This document shows positions 48,172 through 60,819 of a stretch of DNA of 64,000 nt, piece after piece. Source of the DNA: Magallana angulata (Eukaryota > Mollusca > Bivalvia > Ostreida > Ostreidae); assembly GCF_025612915.1 (NCBI RefSeq), contig NC_069112.1:44044950-44108949 (forward strand), written 5' to 3'. Both the position numbers and the translations under genes were made by a program. Below the pieces are notes generated by a model. The model saw only the letters and a program-made list of their open reading frames with translations. It searched no databases and had not been told where the DNA came from. Every line of letters starts with the position of its first letter. Positions within the stretch are counted from its first letter, which is position 1.

Positions 48172-49189
48172 TATACAACCAGCGTGGACAGAAATCGGCA
48201 TAGGATTCAACAGAACAAGGTAGGATTTATCTGTACTTCCCCTAGATATTGTTTTATATTACCTAATATTGTTGGATGGAACGGAAACGAAGTGAAATTC
48301 CTCGGCTTCGATTTTGTTTACTTGTTTACATTTGTTTTTCATGTAATATTGTGTTCAAACATCAGTTTGGTGACTCAGTCAGGCAAAGTAATTGTTCTGC
48401 GTTTTGCTAGTTTTGATCATAGAGAGCGTTGGGGCTCATTGTAGCTTTTTGCTGGTCTCATATCGCGATAATATTAGATCGTATTTCCTCCATGTTCAAA
48501 GTACACAATAAAAAGTCCATGGCCAAACACTGTATGTGCTAGCACTACAAAGATTACTGTGAGGATCTGGAATGATTATAGACAAGATTGTAATTTGTTT
48601 AAGTAAATCGAATGTGTTATTTTATTCAGCCTTTTATGAAGATCTAATTAGTTTTATTTAAGACAAAATTAAAGTGTGTTCAAACTGAATTTCCACACAT
48701 TTTAAAAAATAAACATTTGATTATGCCTGTTGTAATATCACTGAAATTGAAACCGCCATTAATATGCCCAATAATAGAGTAATGTTTCATTTTCATGTTA
48801 TCTTTAACACAATAGCTCAATGCTAATTATGACACATTATTCATTTTCAGGGTTACTTAGGCAGTAGATGGTCCACTGAAAACACTTCTTGGGATGTTGA
48901 TGAAAAGTAGGTACTACAAATGTATATAAATATTTCTTTTACTCACTAACTTCAACTTCATGCATAGTTTGTTGTTTTTTAATCTTATATTGATAATGAT
49001 ACTAATGTAACCTATTATAATAATTTGCATTGATATCTATTGAAATGAAATTTGAAATTGATATATATTCATCATTTCAGGTATTGGTTTTCTTATCAAC
49101 TGGACTACCTCTTAATATCAAAAAGACAGAAGAGAAGAACATGTAGTGTGCAAGAAGAATTGTCAATTTCCATAAATTACACATTATGA
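48172..49189 (+). ncRNA. Possible three-exon transcript, coding status unclear
   Basis: Exons about 48150-48219, 48851-48906 and 49081 onward have GT/AG borders and one reading frame stays open across both junctions to TGA at 49187-49189 (GYLGSRWSTENTSWDVDE, then YWFSYQLDYLLISKRQKRR). No in-frame ATG is present before the frame closes upstream, and no domain is recognised. AATAAA follows at 49476, after a long C run. It may be a noncoding RNA, a gene with an unseen first exon, or chance. Confidence 0.28.
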
Positions 49190-49689
49190 CTGAAAAATAC
49201 TAAAAATCAGAAAACACTAGTCTTGTTGAACAGTTTGTCACAGAAAAGCAATCTCTATAGTATTTGTAAAGTTGATTATCAAAATAAATTCTTGATAATA
49301 TTGATATATTGTTTCTTCTTGCTTTCTTTAATTAGTACTAAAATATCAATTATGATTACAAGTAAACCTGATTATACATTAAAAGAACTTATTCGTCAGC
49401 ATAGTAACATAAATTATTATGAAACATAAATGTGTAAATTACAAACTCAACACTTACACCCCCCCCCCCCCCCCCAATAAAGGCAACTGGTGAAGTTATG
49501 TTTTTCCAATTTCAACAATTTTATAATGATGATTGGTGTGAACAGAAACAACATTTTAACATTATTTTAGTGAAATTCACAGCGTTAAATTATTTTAAGA
49601 ATGAAAATTAAAATCATGATCTTAGTCAGTGTTGCGTTTGAATTTCACGCAAATGACGCTGAAAGTGAAGTGGGTCAGATAAAATGCAG

Positions 49690-49990
49690 AAGTGCAAGGG
49701 CATACACTTGATCAAATATATTGAAAATTTCCATGTCTTACCATTGTATCCCTATTATATCAAAAAGTGCTGGGAGCTGTATGAAGTCGCTACGCATTTC
49801 ATATAAATAAGCGTTAATTGCGGGAAATCCCAGTTAATTGCTGTTCATACACTGTTTACATTGAATTTAATAATTGTTCTTACTTGAATATTTTAAGCTC
49901 CCAGCACTTTTCGAAATTTTGAAGGTTCATTTTACAAGTTAGAAACAGAAATAACTATATTTGTTTATGTTATGCCCTTGCACTTTGCAT
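49690..49990. repeat. Imperfect foldback element
   Basis: Two inverted pairs are nested: GCAGAAGTGCAAGGGCATA (about 49688) against TATGCCCTTGCACTTTGC (about 49971), and AAAAGTGCTGGGAGCT (about 49763) against AGCTCCCAGCACTTTT (about 49898). The whole forms a 300-bp imperfect palindrome without coding capacity. Confidence 0.6.
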
Positions 49991-49999
49991 TTTTTCGTA

Positions 50000-52900
50000 T
50001 TATTCCTGGTTCATCTATTTTTAGCAGTATCACGTGACAGGGTATTCCCAAGAGACTCAAAAATTGCTCATCCGATAACAAATTATTTAATTTGTATAAT
50101 CGATAAAATACCACTTTGTTTAACAAATGTTTGGGGTAGAATACCAAGATTGTTCAAAGGCTTACACTTTATGTGATAAATATCGCTATTTTTGTATGGA
50201 CGCCCTTAACATAGCTGAGATGTCCTCGAAACATCAATTCATTTGCAATAGCCGTTATCTTTAGCTGGTACGCCACTTGCAGAGTGGGACTGATAGCTAA
50301 ACATTGTTAAAAGTATGCGAGAATGATTTTGATCGATAGGTGTCTCTCTTATCCAGGCTGTATAGAACCTTACTGACATGGTAAAAAAAGAGTATATGTA
50401 TAAATATTTCAGAAATGTAGTATATTTCACCACAGGTAGACATTCAATATTATGTGTTTTAAACATTTACATTTACACTCGGATTTATTTGTACATTTTC
50501 CTTCTTACAAAATCGGTGTTTCGTTTGAAATCTCACACAACCAAATTTGAACAGATCCTATTCTAGTTTCCATGTATCACGATCCAGTTCTATCCAGATT
50601 TATAACGATCTTCAATACGCTTGCCTCTAAATTCCCAATTTTCGATAGTCAAGCCATGCGTTAGAGTTAAGCTTCGTGAGTGCAGGAATTGTTAACTTAA
50701 AGTTATAATAGCATGGGGAACATTACGGTTACGTTAAAGACTGTCAAAATGTTCCTGGGCACACTGGTAGATTCGGTAAACCGGTAAAACTGCATGAACT
50801 ACCATAGAGACAACACCTTCGCCCTGCTTGGCTTAGAGCTATAAGTCGTAAACAGTTTAATCCCAAGCGAACTCGGGTAAGATCATAATTTCTCATTCGC
50901 AGTGAGGTACATATAAATCACCACCTTTTATGATATGAAAACACACTTTCCTCAACAAATCAAGACCTTCTCATTTGCACCCTCTTTTTCCACTTCTTGC
51001 CCCGTCTCTTCTCTCCCTATCCCCCTACTCCCCACTAGAATGCTTATTGTTAATGAACTTTTTCATTGAGTTTAGGTGTGTTCTGACCACTTCTCTGGTG
51101 GTAATTGAAGGAATAAGAACAATCAAACACCAACCTTTTTTCCCTCCGTACAAGACAGTGAAATCGGTTAGAATAAGACTTTCAAAGAAAGGTAATAAAA
51201 TGAACCTAGAAAGCCCAGCCCAAGCAGTAGATGTAAATGACCACAAGTGAGTAATGTAACAATTTGAATCAAAAAATGTTAAACTTTATCATTTTTATAA
51301 AAAAAAATGTATTGAAATATCAGGTACATATATTTGTAACCGTAATAACGAGAATGAAAATTTTAACATTGTTTATCATATTTTTTCTTATTATAAGGGT
51401 CAGATAATGAGCATAAGTATGATAAATGAGAATGTCAGAATTAGATTCTTTGACCAGTTGAAAAGTTAACACAAAATCTATAGGAAAAATGGAAGTGTTT
51501 ATTTTCTCGTGAATTATCTTATATTTCAGTAATTCTGTACATCAAAGAGTACAAAGACCATCTCCCCAACATCCACATTTAGATAGCCCTACTTAAAGCA
51601 AATCAGGCAAGGATATTTTGTTATCCCTCTCGGACAACTTCTCGAACTGTGAACTCCATAGAAGATATTTAGGACAATAATGACAAAATGTTGTTTTATA
51701 CCGGACTTTCAGATTGTGACACATAAAAAGCATTATTAGAATGCTTAATACAACAAGAGCAGACAACATTGTTTTGGGTTCTTCTGCTGTGAAATTGATG
51801 CAAAGAAAGGGAGAGTGAAAAGGAAGCTTAGAAATTAGGATGCTTTTATGGTTCTTATGCGAATAAGAAAAATCCATCATCTCTACAAACCCAGAGTCTC
51901 ACTTTTTTTTGTATCTCCTCTTTGGGGTGGATAAGTATCAGATAACCAGAGAAAGTGGACTGTACATGTATGATCTACTACAGGAGTGTGATGCTGTTAA
52001 AGTGGACAAATGATAATGATTTATACACATTAAAGATGATTAATCACAAAATGTTAAATTGTACTGCCCTCCATTTCTGACATAAAATCAAGAAAGAAGT
52101 TAAAAACACCAGGAGGATTGAATCTGCACGCATACACGTTGAGCGCAAAATGAAGCATATCAAGAACTTTTGTGCGTATTCTGCAAGAAGTTAGACCAAT
52201 AACCTTATGTGACATTGTAGATGAAGTTTTTTTTGTGAGTGCATTTCTTATAATTTGTTTTATCACCTCTTGTAACGCAGGACAAAGTACTATGATAAAT
52301 GTTGTGTCTGTGATGATCATGTTATTATAAATAAAACATGCACATATTTCATTGGTATACATTTAAGATAAAATCTTATGCAATAAACTCTGAAAATAAG
52401 AAGAAAAATGTCTAAAACCTCATTTCACTGCCATCGCTGGAAAGCAGTTTTGGCACCCAGCGGACACTGATAATCTTTTCTGAATTTTTTGTTAGTATTC
52501 TGTGTATTGTTGATGAATTTTTGGAAAATTGAAAGAAAACTGTGTGTTGTTGGTGAACTTTTTTAAAATTGAAAGAAAACTGTCCTTACCGTCAAACACC
52601 ATTCTTAATTGATTTCTGCACCAGTGACACAAGGTCCAAACTCAACACAAAACTTTCTGTTTGACCGCTGCTCTACCTTAACGTCCAAATTCATTACGCC
52701 CTGAGTGCAAGATAAACAGATCTTGATAAAAATCGCATCTGGTTTCCGTATCTGAAATCAAAAATATATCAAACAAATGACGTCATTATAATGTATAAAA
52801 ATGACGTATAAAAGAACTCGGTCCACAACATCCCTCATTTGGCCTAGTAAATTTGAAAAAATTACACAAAGATTTAGAACATTTCTAGGGGAATATTTTC

Positions 52901-54740
52901 CATCTATATCAGAGTCCAAATCAAAATATGCACTAGTTTCCTTTCACCGGATGTTTGCAAATGAACACTAATTGCCCAAACCCTACCCGGTTCACAATTT
53001 TCCGGGAAAACCTTGAAGTTTTACTAAATTCAGTCGTAAAATTCACCAAGAGCGCATTCATTACGGCTCAATTTTATTACAGAAAATAAAGATATAGCAT
53101 CAATTGAATAAATTACATTCAAAATATTAAGCCGTAAACAATGCGCTCATATCGGGAAAAAATAAATACAACATTCGCGGCAACATCAAAGATGTCGTCT
53201 GGAAGCTGCTAGCTGTCAAGATCAAAAGAATAGCGTTATGTAACGAATACACGAAAGAAAGCAAACCTTTTTACTGGATTCATAAAAGTTGAAGGTGAGG
53301 GTTTTTTTTATTATTCTATCGATCATTTGTTCTATAATTGAAATTTTTATATAATATATTCTGTAAATAATTAAACAAACTTGAGAAGAGAAAAGTCACG
53401 TCACCCTGTTGACATTTTGAGCACTCGGGGAGTCATGTCGGTTTTTTTCTTGGCTTATTTACTTTTTTTGTTAATATCAGTCATAGAGTGTATACATGTA
53501 TATAGTAGGCATGTATAATTTTATAACAGACAGTTTATTTTCTGTGCTTCGTACAAGTTCATAACGTCCTTCTACTCTCATACCCATGTACATATACACC
53601 AACACGCTCGGACTTAGCAGAGTAGCATTACCTATATAACGTTTTACTCTTTATTTCCTTATCCATTTTCAATTCGTCAGTTTAAATTACTAATCAAACA
53701 TTCTATAAACATGGACAAATGCCACTTAAAGTAAAAAAAATGTATATGAACTTTTCATAATGAAAAGAAAAAAAGTTTCTTTCACTTTTTGTTCTTGTAA
53801 ATGACAATAAAACTCATACAAAAGGAAGAGAGAAAAACTTCGTATGACTACTTCAGATAAAGAACACATAGAGATAAATGTTGTTTATTAATTTGAATCA
53901 TACCTTGTTTTCTATGTGATATATACGTTTGTTGTTTATTTTATTTTTTTTTATTTCAATAAAGGGCAATAACTCGAATTGGCCTACAGGTGCGGATCCA
54001 AAATTTTAACTATATTAAAAAAAACCCAATGAAAATGAATTTCGTTATACTACACTGTACAATTACCTTTATTCAATATTGTGGAAATGAACTTGACAAC
54101 AGGGAATGTTTATCAATTTAAAAAAGAAAATGAACAGCATATCAAAATATCAGCATATTGTAACACCCCCCCCCCATTTTTTTTATGTGTTATTGTTAAG
54201 CTACATAAAATTTGCAAATTTATAAATGATTTGCAGCATATTCTTGTATACATTTTATAGTCTGTCTCATGTTACAGTTTCCAGCCATTTTTTATGAATT
54301 TTAAAGATAATACCGGTACAAATACCTGACAAATTGAAACAAGGGGAAAATTATAATTTTGTCATTCACAATTTGATTCTTCACAATTTTTACCTGGAAA
54401 AATTAACATGAAAGAAAACAAATTAATAATGGAAAATGTTTAAATCTTTCTCCATTCCAAAGTATTTGGGACACCTTGCAAACTTTTTCAACTTACTGAT
54501 CTGGGTACTCATTTTGTTTGCAATTATGCAAAATCCCCGTAGACTTTCTTATTTTGGTTGTTTATTAAAACTCTAAACAGAAGAAGGGCATATAAGAACA
54601 GAAAATCTGGACCCTTTTCATTTCAGTAAATGGACCGATCCCGCGATTGGTAATTCGATAAAAAAGGTATTACAATTGATTGATAATCAAAATATTAAGA
54701 AAAAAATGGTGGAAGCAGAAACTTTAGACAGAGTATAATA
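50000..54740. other. Intergenic stretch with one weak exon
   Basis: AT-rich sequence with C runs at 54168. A minus-strand segment 52751-52605 follows an AG acceptor and reads 48 codons (KICLSCTQGVMNLDVKVEQ) to TAA; it may be a stray terminal exon, but no partner was found. A TGACGTCA lies at 52778-52785, near TATAAAAG at about 52806. A plus-strand open segment around 51065-51247 is not supported by splice sites. Confidence 0.35.
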
Positions 54741-54803
54741 CATAACTGTGTGTTTTTATATTTTCCCTTAACATTGTATTTTATTAAAATAAATATTTCA
54801 GAA

Positions 54804-56602
54804 ATGCCAGGTTCTGGTCAGAAACACTACGGCTGTTTCAACTGTCCTAAAAGAGTAAGACAGAAGGATAGGCACATTATATCGTCTAGAAATAGAGCTT
54901 TCATTGCCAAATTAACAGGAAGGACTCCATCAAACAGTGACTTTCTCTGTAACAAATGCAGATGTATGTGCCAGCATCACATCAAAAGGAAAACCAGTAT
55001 GCCCAGCAGGGTACAGCAGGTTCCAGCACAATCCACTGAAGCTCCTCCATTCAGTCCTCCATCCATTCCTCTCCCATTTCCCAGCACATCTAGAGGACAT
55101 GCTTCATGCTGCATGTGCAAGCGCCAAGGTCCAAAGCTGGTTGTGGTTCCAGTAGGTGTAAGACATCACATCTTCATTACTAAAGAGGTCATCATCCCTG
55201 CTGGAGCTCGCTGCTGTCCAAACCACCTACAACAGAACATAGACGATCTCAATCCTTTATCTGATTCTACTTTGTTTAATAAGACAGGAATCACAGAACT
55301 AGTTAAGTTTTTGCGGAATGAGGTTTTAAAGAAGGAGAGGACGAGATTAGACTTTGATAGCCGCGGGAATCTTGCTTCAACAGATTACCAAAGTCTGCTT
55401 GGAATTCCAAAAACAGCCTTTGAGGACTTACTGAAATATGTTGAGGGGAAAGTGAAGGTCACTCCAGTAAGAACAGTGCGGACAACCTTGGCCATATTTT
55501 TAATGAAATTAAGAGGAGGGGAGTCAAATCGAATTCTGTCCACTCTATTCAACATATCCAAATCCAGTGTACATAGAGGTGTGAAATCAATACGGACAGT
55601 ACTGATGAATGGTGGATTTGTAGCCGAAAATCTAGGATTTGGACATGTTACCAGGAAACAGATAATTCAGGAGCACACAAGACCTCTGGCCCAGATGATT
55701 CTTGGTGATACAGTTTCCCAGCCAGCAATACTTGTCCTTGATGGTACTTATATATATATACACAAAAGTGGCAATTTCAAGTTTCAACGACAGTCATTCA
55801 GTCTTCACAAAGGACGGCCACTGGTGAAGCCAATGATTATTGTATCCACAACAGGTTACTTTGTGTCAGTACTGGGTCCTTATATTGCTAGAAACAATGA
55901 TGCTACAATCCTTAACCACATAATGCACAGCAACCTTGAGGACATTCGGAGCTGGGTACAGGAGGAGGACATATTTGTGGTTGATCGTGGGTTTAGGGAT
56001 TCCTTGGATTGTCTGGAGCAGATGGGGATTAATGCCAAAATGCCATCATTCCTTAACAAAGGAGATAAGCAGATGTCGACAGAAAATGCAAACACCAGTC
56101 GATTAGTGACAAAGGTATGGAATATAATTAGTATCAGTATATCTTTCAATATAAGATATATTTGTAAAATAAATTAACGCTTGTAAATAACCTTCTAACC
56201 TAAATAGTACCATTTATGTTTGAGAAATGAAAGAAAAACCTATTAATAATTATGACTATATGTTCCATATTATGTTTCACAGATACGTTGGGTTGTTGAG
56301 TCTGCCAACGCTAGGATCAAGCAATGGCGTTACCTAAGACACATCCTACCTTCCAGTCAAATTCCCTACATTGGTGACTTTGTCAGGATTGTGTGTGCCA
56401 TTTGCAATAGACAAGTTATTACCAAATATTATAAAAATATATAAAAATCTACTGGGTCTTTTATTTATGAAATCAAAACTCAAACTTGCTAGATTTGAAA
56501 TTTTTAATAAATATTTTAAAAAATTGAGTATCAATTGTACATGTATTTCTATTATTTTGCTATGAATATGTAATACAGTTATATCAAATAGATAAGGGAT
56601 TT

Positions 56603-56633
<31 letters not shown>

Positions 56634-59600
56634 CTTGTTATTCTTCGGTTTCTTTTTCCCTATTCTTATTATTATTATTTTTTCCCCTTTTTTTGTGCAC
56701 GCGATTTCTCAGAAACGGCTCGGCCGATCTCGATCAAATTTTAGGATGTGATAGATAGTGGTCTGAACTTGATTGGAAATTTTTTGTATTGATGACGTCA
56801 CATCTGTTTTTGAGATATTGAGAGTTTTCTAATTTTTATATGGGTATTTTGTCTTCTGTTGTTCTCCTAAACTATAAGAGATATTAAGCTCAAATTTTTA
56901 ATGTAGGTAAAGGAAAGATTGAAGTTTTGCATGATTGTTGTTTTGTATGTTTAGCACTACTGGCGCCAAAGCTCGCTATGGCTCGAAAATTGACATTAAA
57001 AAAGCGTCGTGAATTTTTGTGTTTTTCTCTCTTTATCTCTTTTTTGGAAAATATTTTGTTAAAACATGTAATGTAAAAAAGGTTTATATTTACAAGACCT
57101 TTCTGCTGATATCAAGAAAAAGGGGCTGGCCCCTAATATTAGGGACCTAAAGGGCTCTAAACTCTTTTACCCATAACTCTTTACCGAGGGATATTTTGTA
57201 ATAAATTATAGAAGCAAATATGTTTATCTTACAGTTATGAAGCCGAGCAGTATAACGATTTTCTCATATGTTACGTAATTAGGGATTTTTAGGGGTCAGA
57301 AATCCAAAACTTTGACCACCTATATCTCAAAAAGGAAAACTATTTTGAAATGCAGTATAAAAGAAAAGATGCTCAAAATGATGTTCTTAACACCATGCAA
57401 CCTAAAAAATTTGGTTCAGCGGCCCCAATATGGAGATAAGGGACCGGCCCCTAAAACATTCTTTCTCAGATATCTCAAGAATGGTAACGACTTTCTGAAC
57501 ACTTGTTGAACAAAATGTCTTTATAATCAAATGACCTTTCATTTGATACCAAGAAAAAGGGGCTGGTCCTTAATATAAGGGACCTAGAGGGCTCAAAAGT
57601 CTTTTAACTATAGTTCTTTACTGAGGGATATTTTGTAATAAATTATAGAAGCAAATATGTTAATCTTACAGTTATGCAGCCAAACAGTATAACGATTTTC
57701 TCATATGTTACGTAATTAGGGGTTTTTAGGGGTCAGAAGTCCAAAACTTTGACCACCTATGTCTCAAAAAAGGAAAAATATTTTGAAATGCAGTATAAAA
57801 GAAAAGATGCTCAAAATGATGTACTTAACAACATGCAGCCTAAAAAATTTGGCTCAGCGGCCCCAATAAGGAGATAAGGAACCGGCCCCTAAAACATTCT
57901 TTCTCAGATATCTCAAGAATGGTAACGACTTTCTGAACACTTGTTGAACAAAATGTCTTTATAATCAAATGACCTTTCATTTGATACCAAGAAAAAAGGG
58001 GCTGGCCCTTAATATTAGGGACCTAGAGGGCTCTAAAGTCTTTTTACTATAGTTCTTTACTGAGGGATATTTTGTAATAAATTATAGAAGCAAATATGTT
58101 AATCTTACAGTTATGAAGCCAAGCAGTATAACGATTTTCTCATATGTTACGTAATTAGGGTTTTTTAGGGTTTAAAAGTCCAAAACTTTGCTCATCTATA
58201 TCTCAAAAAGGAAAACTTTTTTGAAATGCATTATAAAAGAAAAGATGCTCAAAATGATGTACTTAACAACATGCAGCCTAAAAAATTTGGTTCAGCGGCC
58301 CCAATAAGGAGATAAGGGACCGGCCCCTAAAATATTCTTTCTGAGATATCTCAAGAATGGTAACGGATTTCTGAACACTTGTTGAACAAAATGTCTTTAT
58401 AATCAAATGACCTTTCATTTGATACCAAGAAAAAGGGGCTGGTCCTTAATATAAGGGACCTAGAGGGCTCAAAAGTCTTTTAACTATAGTTCTTTACTGA
58501 GGGATATTTTGTAATAAATTATAGAAGCAAATATGTTAATCTTACAGTTATGCAGCCAAACAGTATAACGATTTTCTCATATGTTACGTAATTAGGGGTT
58601 TTTAGGGGTCAGAAGTCCAAAACTTTGACCACCTATATCTCAAAAAAGGAAAAATATTTTGAAATGCAGTATAAAAGAAAAGATGCTCAAAATGATGTAC
58701 TTAACAACATGCAGCCTAAAAAATTTGGCTCAGCGGCCCCAATAAGGAGATAAGGAACCGGCCCCTAAAACATTCTTTCTCAGATATCTCAAGAATGGTA
58801 ACGACTTTCTGAACACTTGTTGAACAAAATGTCTTTATAATCAAATGACCTTTCATTTGATACCAAGAAAAAAGGGGCTGGCCCTTAATATTAGGGACCT
58901 AGAGGGCTCTAAAGTCTTTTTACTATAGTTCTTTACTGAGGGATATTTTGTAATAAATTATAGAAGCAAATATGTTAATCTTACAGTTATGAAGCCAAGC
59001 AGTATAACGATTTTCTCATATGTTACGTAATTAGGGTTTTTTAGGGTTTAAAAGTCCAAAACTTTGCTCATCTATATCTCAAAAAGGAAAACTTTTTTGA
59101 AATGCATTATAAAAGAAAAGATGCTCAAAATGATGTACTTAACAACATGCAGCCTAAAAAATTTGGTTCAGCGGCCCCAATAAGGAGATAAGGGACCGGC
59201 CCCTAAAATATTCTTTCTGAGATATCTCAAGAATGGTAACGGATTTCTGAACACTTGTTGAACAAAATGTCTTTATAATCAAATGACCTTTCATTTGATA
59301 CCAAGAAAAAGGGGCTGGCCCTTAATATAAGGGACCTAGAGGGCTCAAAAGTCTTTTAACTATAGTTCTTTACTGAGGGATATTTTTTAATAAATTATAG
59401 AAGCAAATATGTTAATCTTACAGTTATGCAGCCAAACAGTATAACGATTTTCTCATATGTTACGTAATTAGGGGTTTTTAGGGGTCAGAAGTCCAAAACT
59501 TTGACCACCTATATCTCAAAAAAGGAAAAATATTTTGAAATGCAGTATAAAAGAAAAGATGCTCAAAATGATGTACTTAACAACATGCAACCTTACAATA

Positions 59601-59829
59601 TTTGATCAGCGGCCCCAATAAGGAGATAAGGTCCGGCCCCTAAAATATTCTTTCTGAGATATCTCAAGAACGGTGAGGAATTTCTAAACACTTGTTGAAC
59701 AAACTCTTACACCTGAAACAAAATAGTATCAGGCACTTAAAATGAAGATCCTCTTTTCCTGTTTTAAATCATGTATAGCTGTTAAATAGCAAAATCAAGA
59801 TCGAACATAAACCTCAATTTCTAAAATCA

Positions 59830-59873
<44 letters not shown>

Positions 59874-60560
59874 CTTCTTATAACTTTTAAGCCTTGTATT
59901 TTTTTTAATACAGTTTAGTTAAAAAATACACACATGATAAACTCATTACTCACTTCAATTTTACTTTAATTCAGATACCTAAAACCCCTTGCTAGTGGAG
60001 ACACTGAAGAAGACCAGGCCCTTGGTGCAAAAATGGTTTTTCTCTCCAAGCAGGTGAATACCCTTCAGCACCATATAGAAGAAAACCATCTAGACAGACG
60101 ATCAGTATGCTGGAAGGAGGCTGATGACTTGATGGACTTTCCAAACATGGATGAGGAACAACTTAGAGCCATCACATGCGGTGTCTACCAACTGCGTCTA
60201 TCACCATCCTACGCCCAAGAACATATAGAGGGAGACTGCAGCATCCAAGTCCACAGAGAGGAGCCAGGCCTTCTTCGTGTAAAACTGCAGAGTCGTCACA
60301 TGTCATCAAGATCCTACCTACTGTGGATACAATATGGTGAGGGTGAAGTCAAGGCTTGGTACTGCAAGTGCAGGGCTGGTGCTCGTGTTGTGGGTATGTG
60401 TTCCCATGTTGCTGCCATCCTTTGGTATCTGGGACATGCTCGCCATCAAAGAGATGAGAAACTGGGAGTGCGAGACTGGGGGGAGTTTGTTGACGATGCC
60501 ACACTGGTGGATGACTCTGACAGCTCCAGTGAAAGTGATGAAAGTGGACCAGAGGAGTAG
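54804..60560 (+). CDS. DDE_Tnp_4-type transposase with N-terminal zinc fingers and C-terminal SWIM
   Basis: Exons 54804-56114, 56283-56410 and 59975-60560 give about 674 residues in one frame. The N-terminus has CFNC...FLCNKC (residues 11-52) and [15 protein letters not shown] (about 100-115), probable zinc-binding units. The catalytic part shows LDGTYIYIH (Asp about 313), VVDRGFRDS (Asp 394) and [13 protein letters not shown] (Glu 443), a DDE triad of the HARBI/IS4-like DDE_Tnp_4 class. The third exon has a SWIM finger, [20 protein letters not shown] (about 607-626), and an acidic Ser-rich tail. The start at 54804 follows an AG acceptor, so a 5' noncoding exon is likely. Oddity: exon 2 ends ...CNR and the next bases are ACAAGT, not GT, so intron 2 lacks a normal donor; without splicing the protein would stop a few codons later. 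It may be a domesticated or resident ISL2EU-like transposase. Confidence 0.68.
56609..59871 (+). mobile_element. Helitron-like element with higher-order tandem array, inside an intron
   Basis: The left end is TC in a perfect hairpin (AAGGTCTTCCGTT, TCC, AACGGAAGACCTT). The right end has a CTCGTTGC/GCAACGAG-type hairpin, then ATCGTGT and CTAG followed by T (59868-59871), matching the Helitron 3' rule. ACGGAAGACCT near the right end mirrors the left. Between them about six units of about 438 bp repeat from 57.1 to 59.7 kb, each with GGGACCTAGAGGGCTC, TTACGTAATTAGGG and CAGCGGCCCCAATA. Two subtypes alternate. No Rep/helicase is present. It sits in intron 2 of the DDE-SWIM gene. Confidence 0.65.
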
Positions 60561-60673
60561 ATGTGTGACAAGTATGTCCAGTTTAAGTTGTACATTTACC
60601 TGTACTGTTCTGTTTTTTCATTGTATGTTGACTTTGATAAACTAATGTTTTGTTTAATTGTTCAATCTGTATG

Positions 60674-60675
<2 letters not shown>

Positions 60676-60710
<35 letters not shown>

Positions 60711-60734
60711 ATATATCTTATTGATGTGAGAGTG

Positions 60735-60775
<41 letters not shown>

Positions 60776-60817
60776 TGAGCATATACATGTATTTTATTGA
60801 TGAGAGAGAGAGAGAGT
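60676..60817. repeat. Three (GA)n microsatellites
   Basis: GA dinucleotide runs at about 60677-60710, 60737-60770 and 60803-60816, separated by a related spacer (CATATATCTTATTGATG, then CATATACATGTATTTTATTG), so the block looks like a small tandem duplication in the 3' flank of the DDE-SWIM gene. Confidence 0.9.
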
Positions 60818-60819
60818 TA

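Noticed and set aside
54750-54803. Upstream Met of the DDE-SWIM frame
   Set aside because: The hydrophobic leader is AT-rich intron-like sequence ending in TTTCAG; the Met at 54804, followed by the zinc finger, is a better start.
60334-60645. Second open frame overlapping the last exon of the DDE-SWIM gene
   Set aside because: The SWIM-coding frame in another phase explains the openness; the alternative peptide has no domain.
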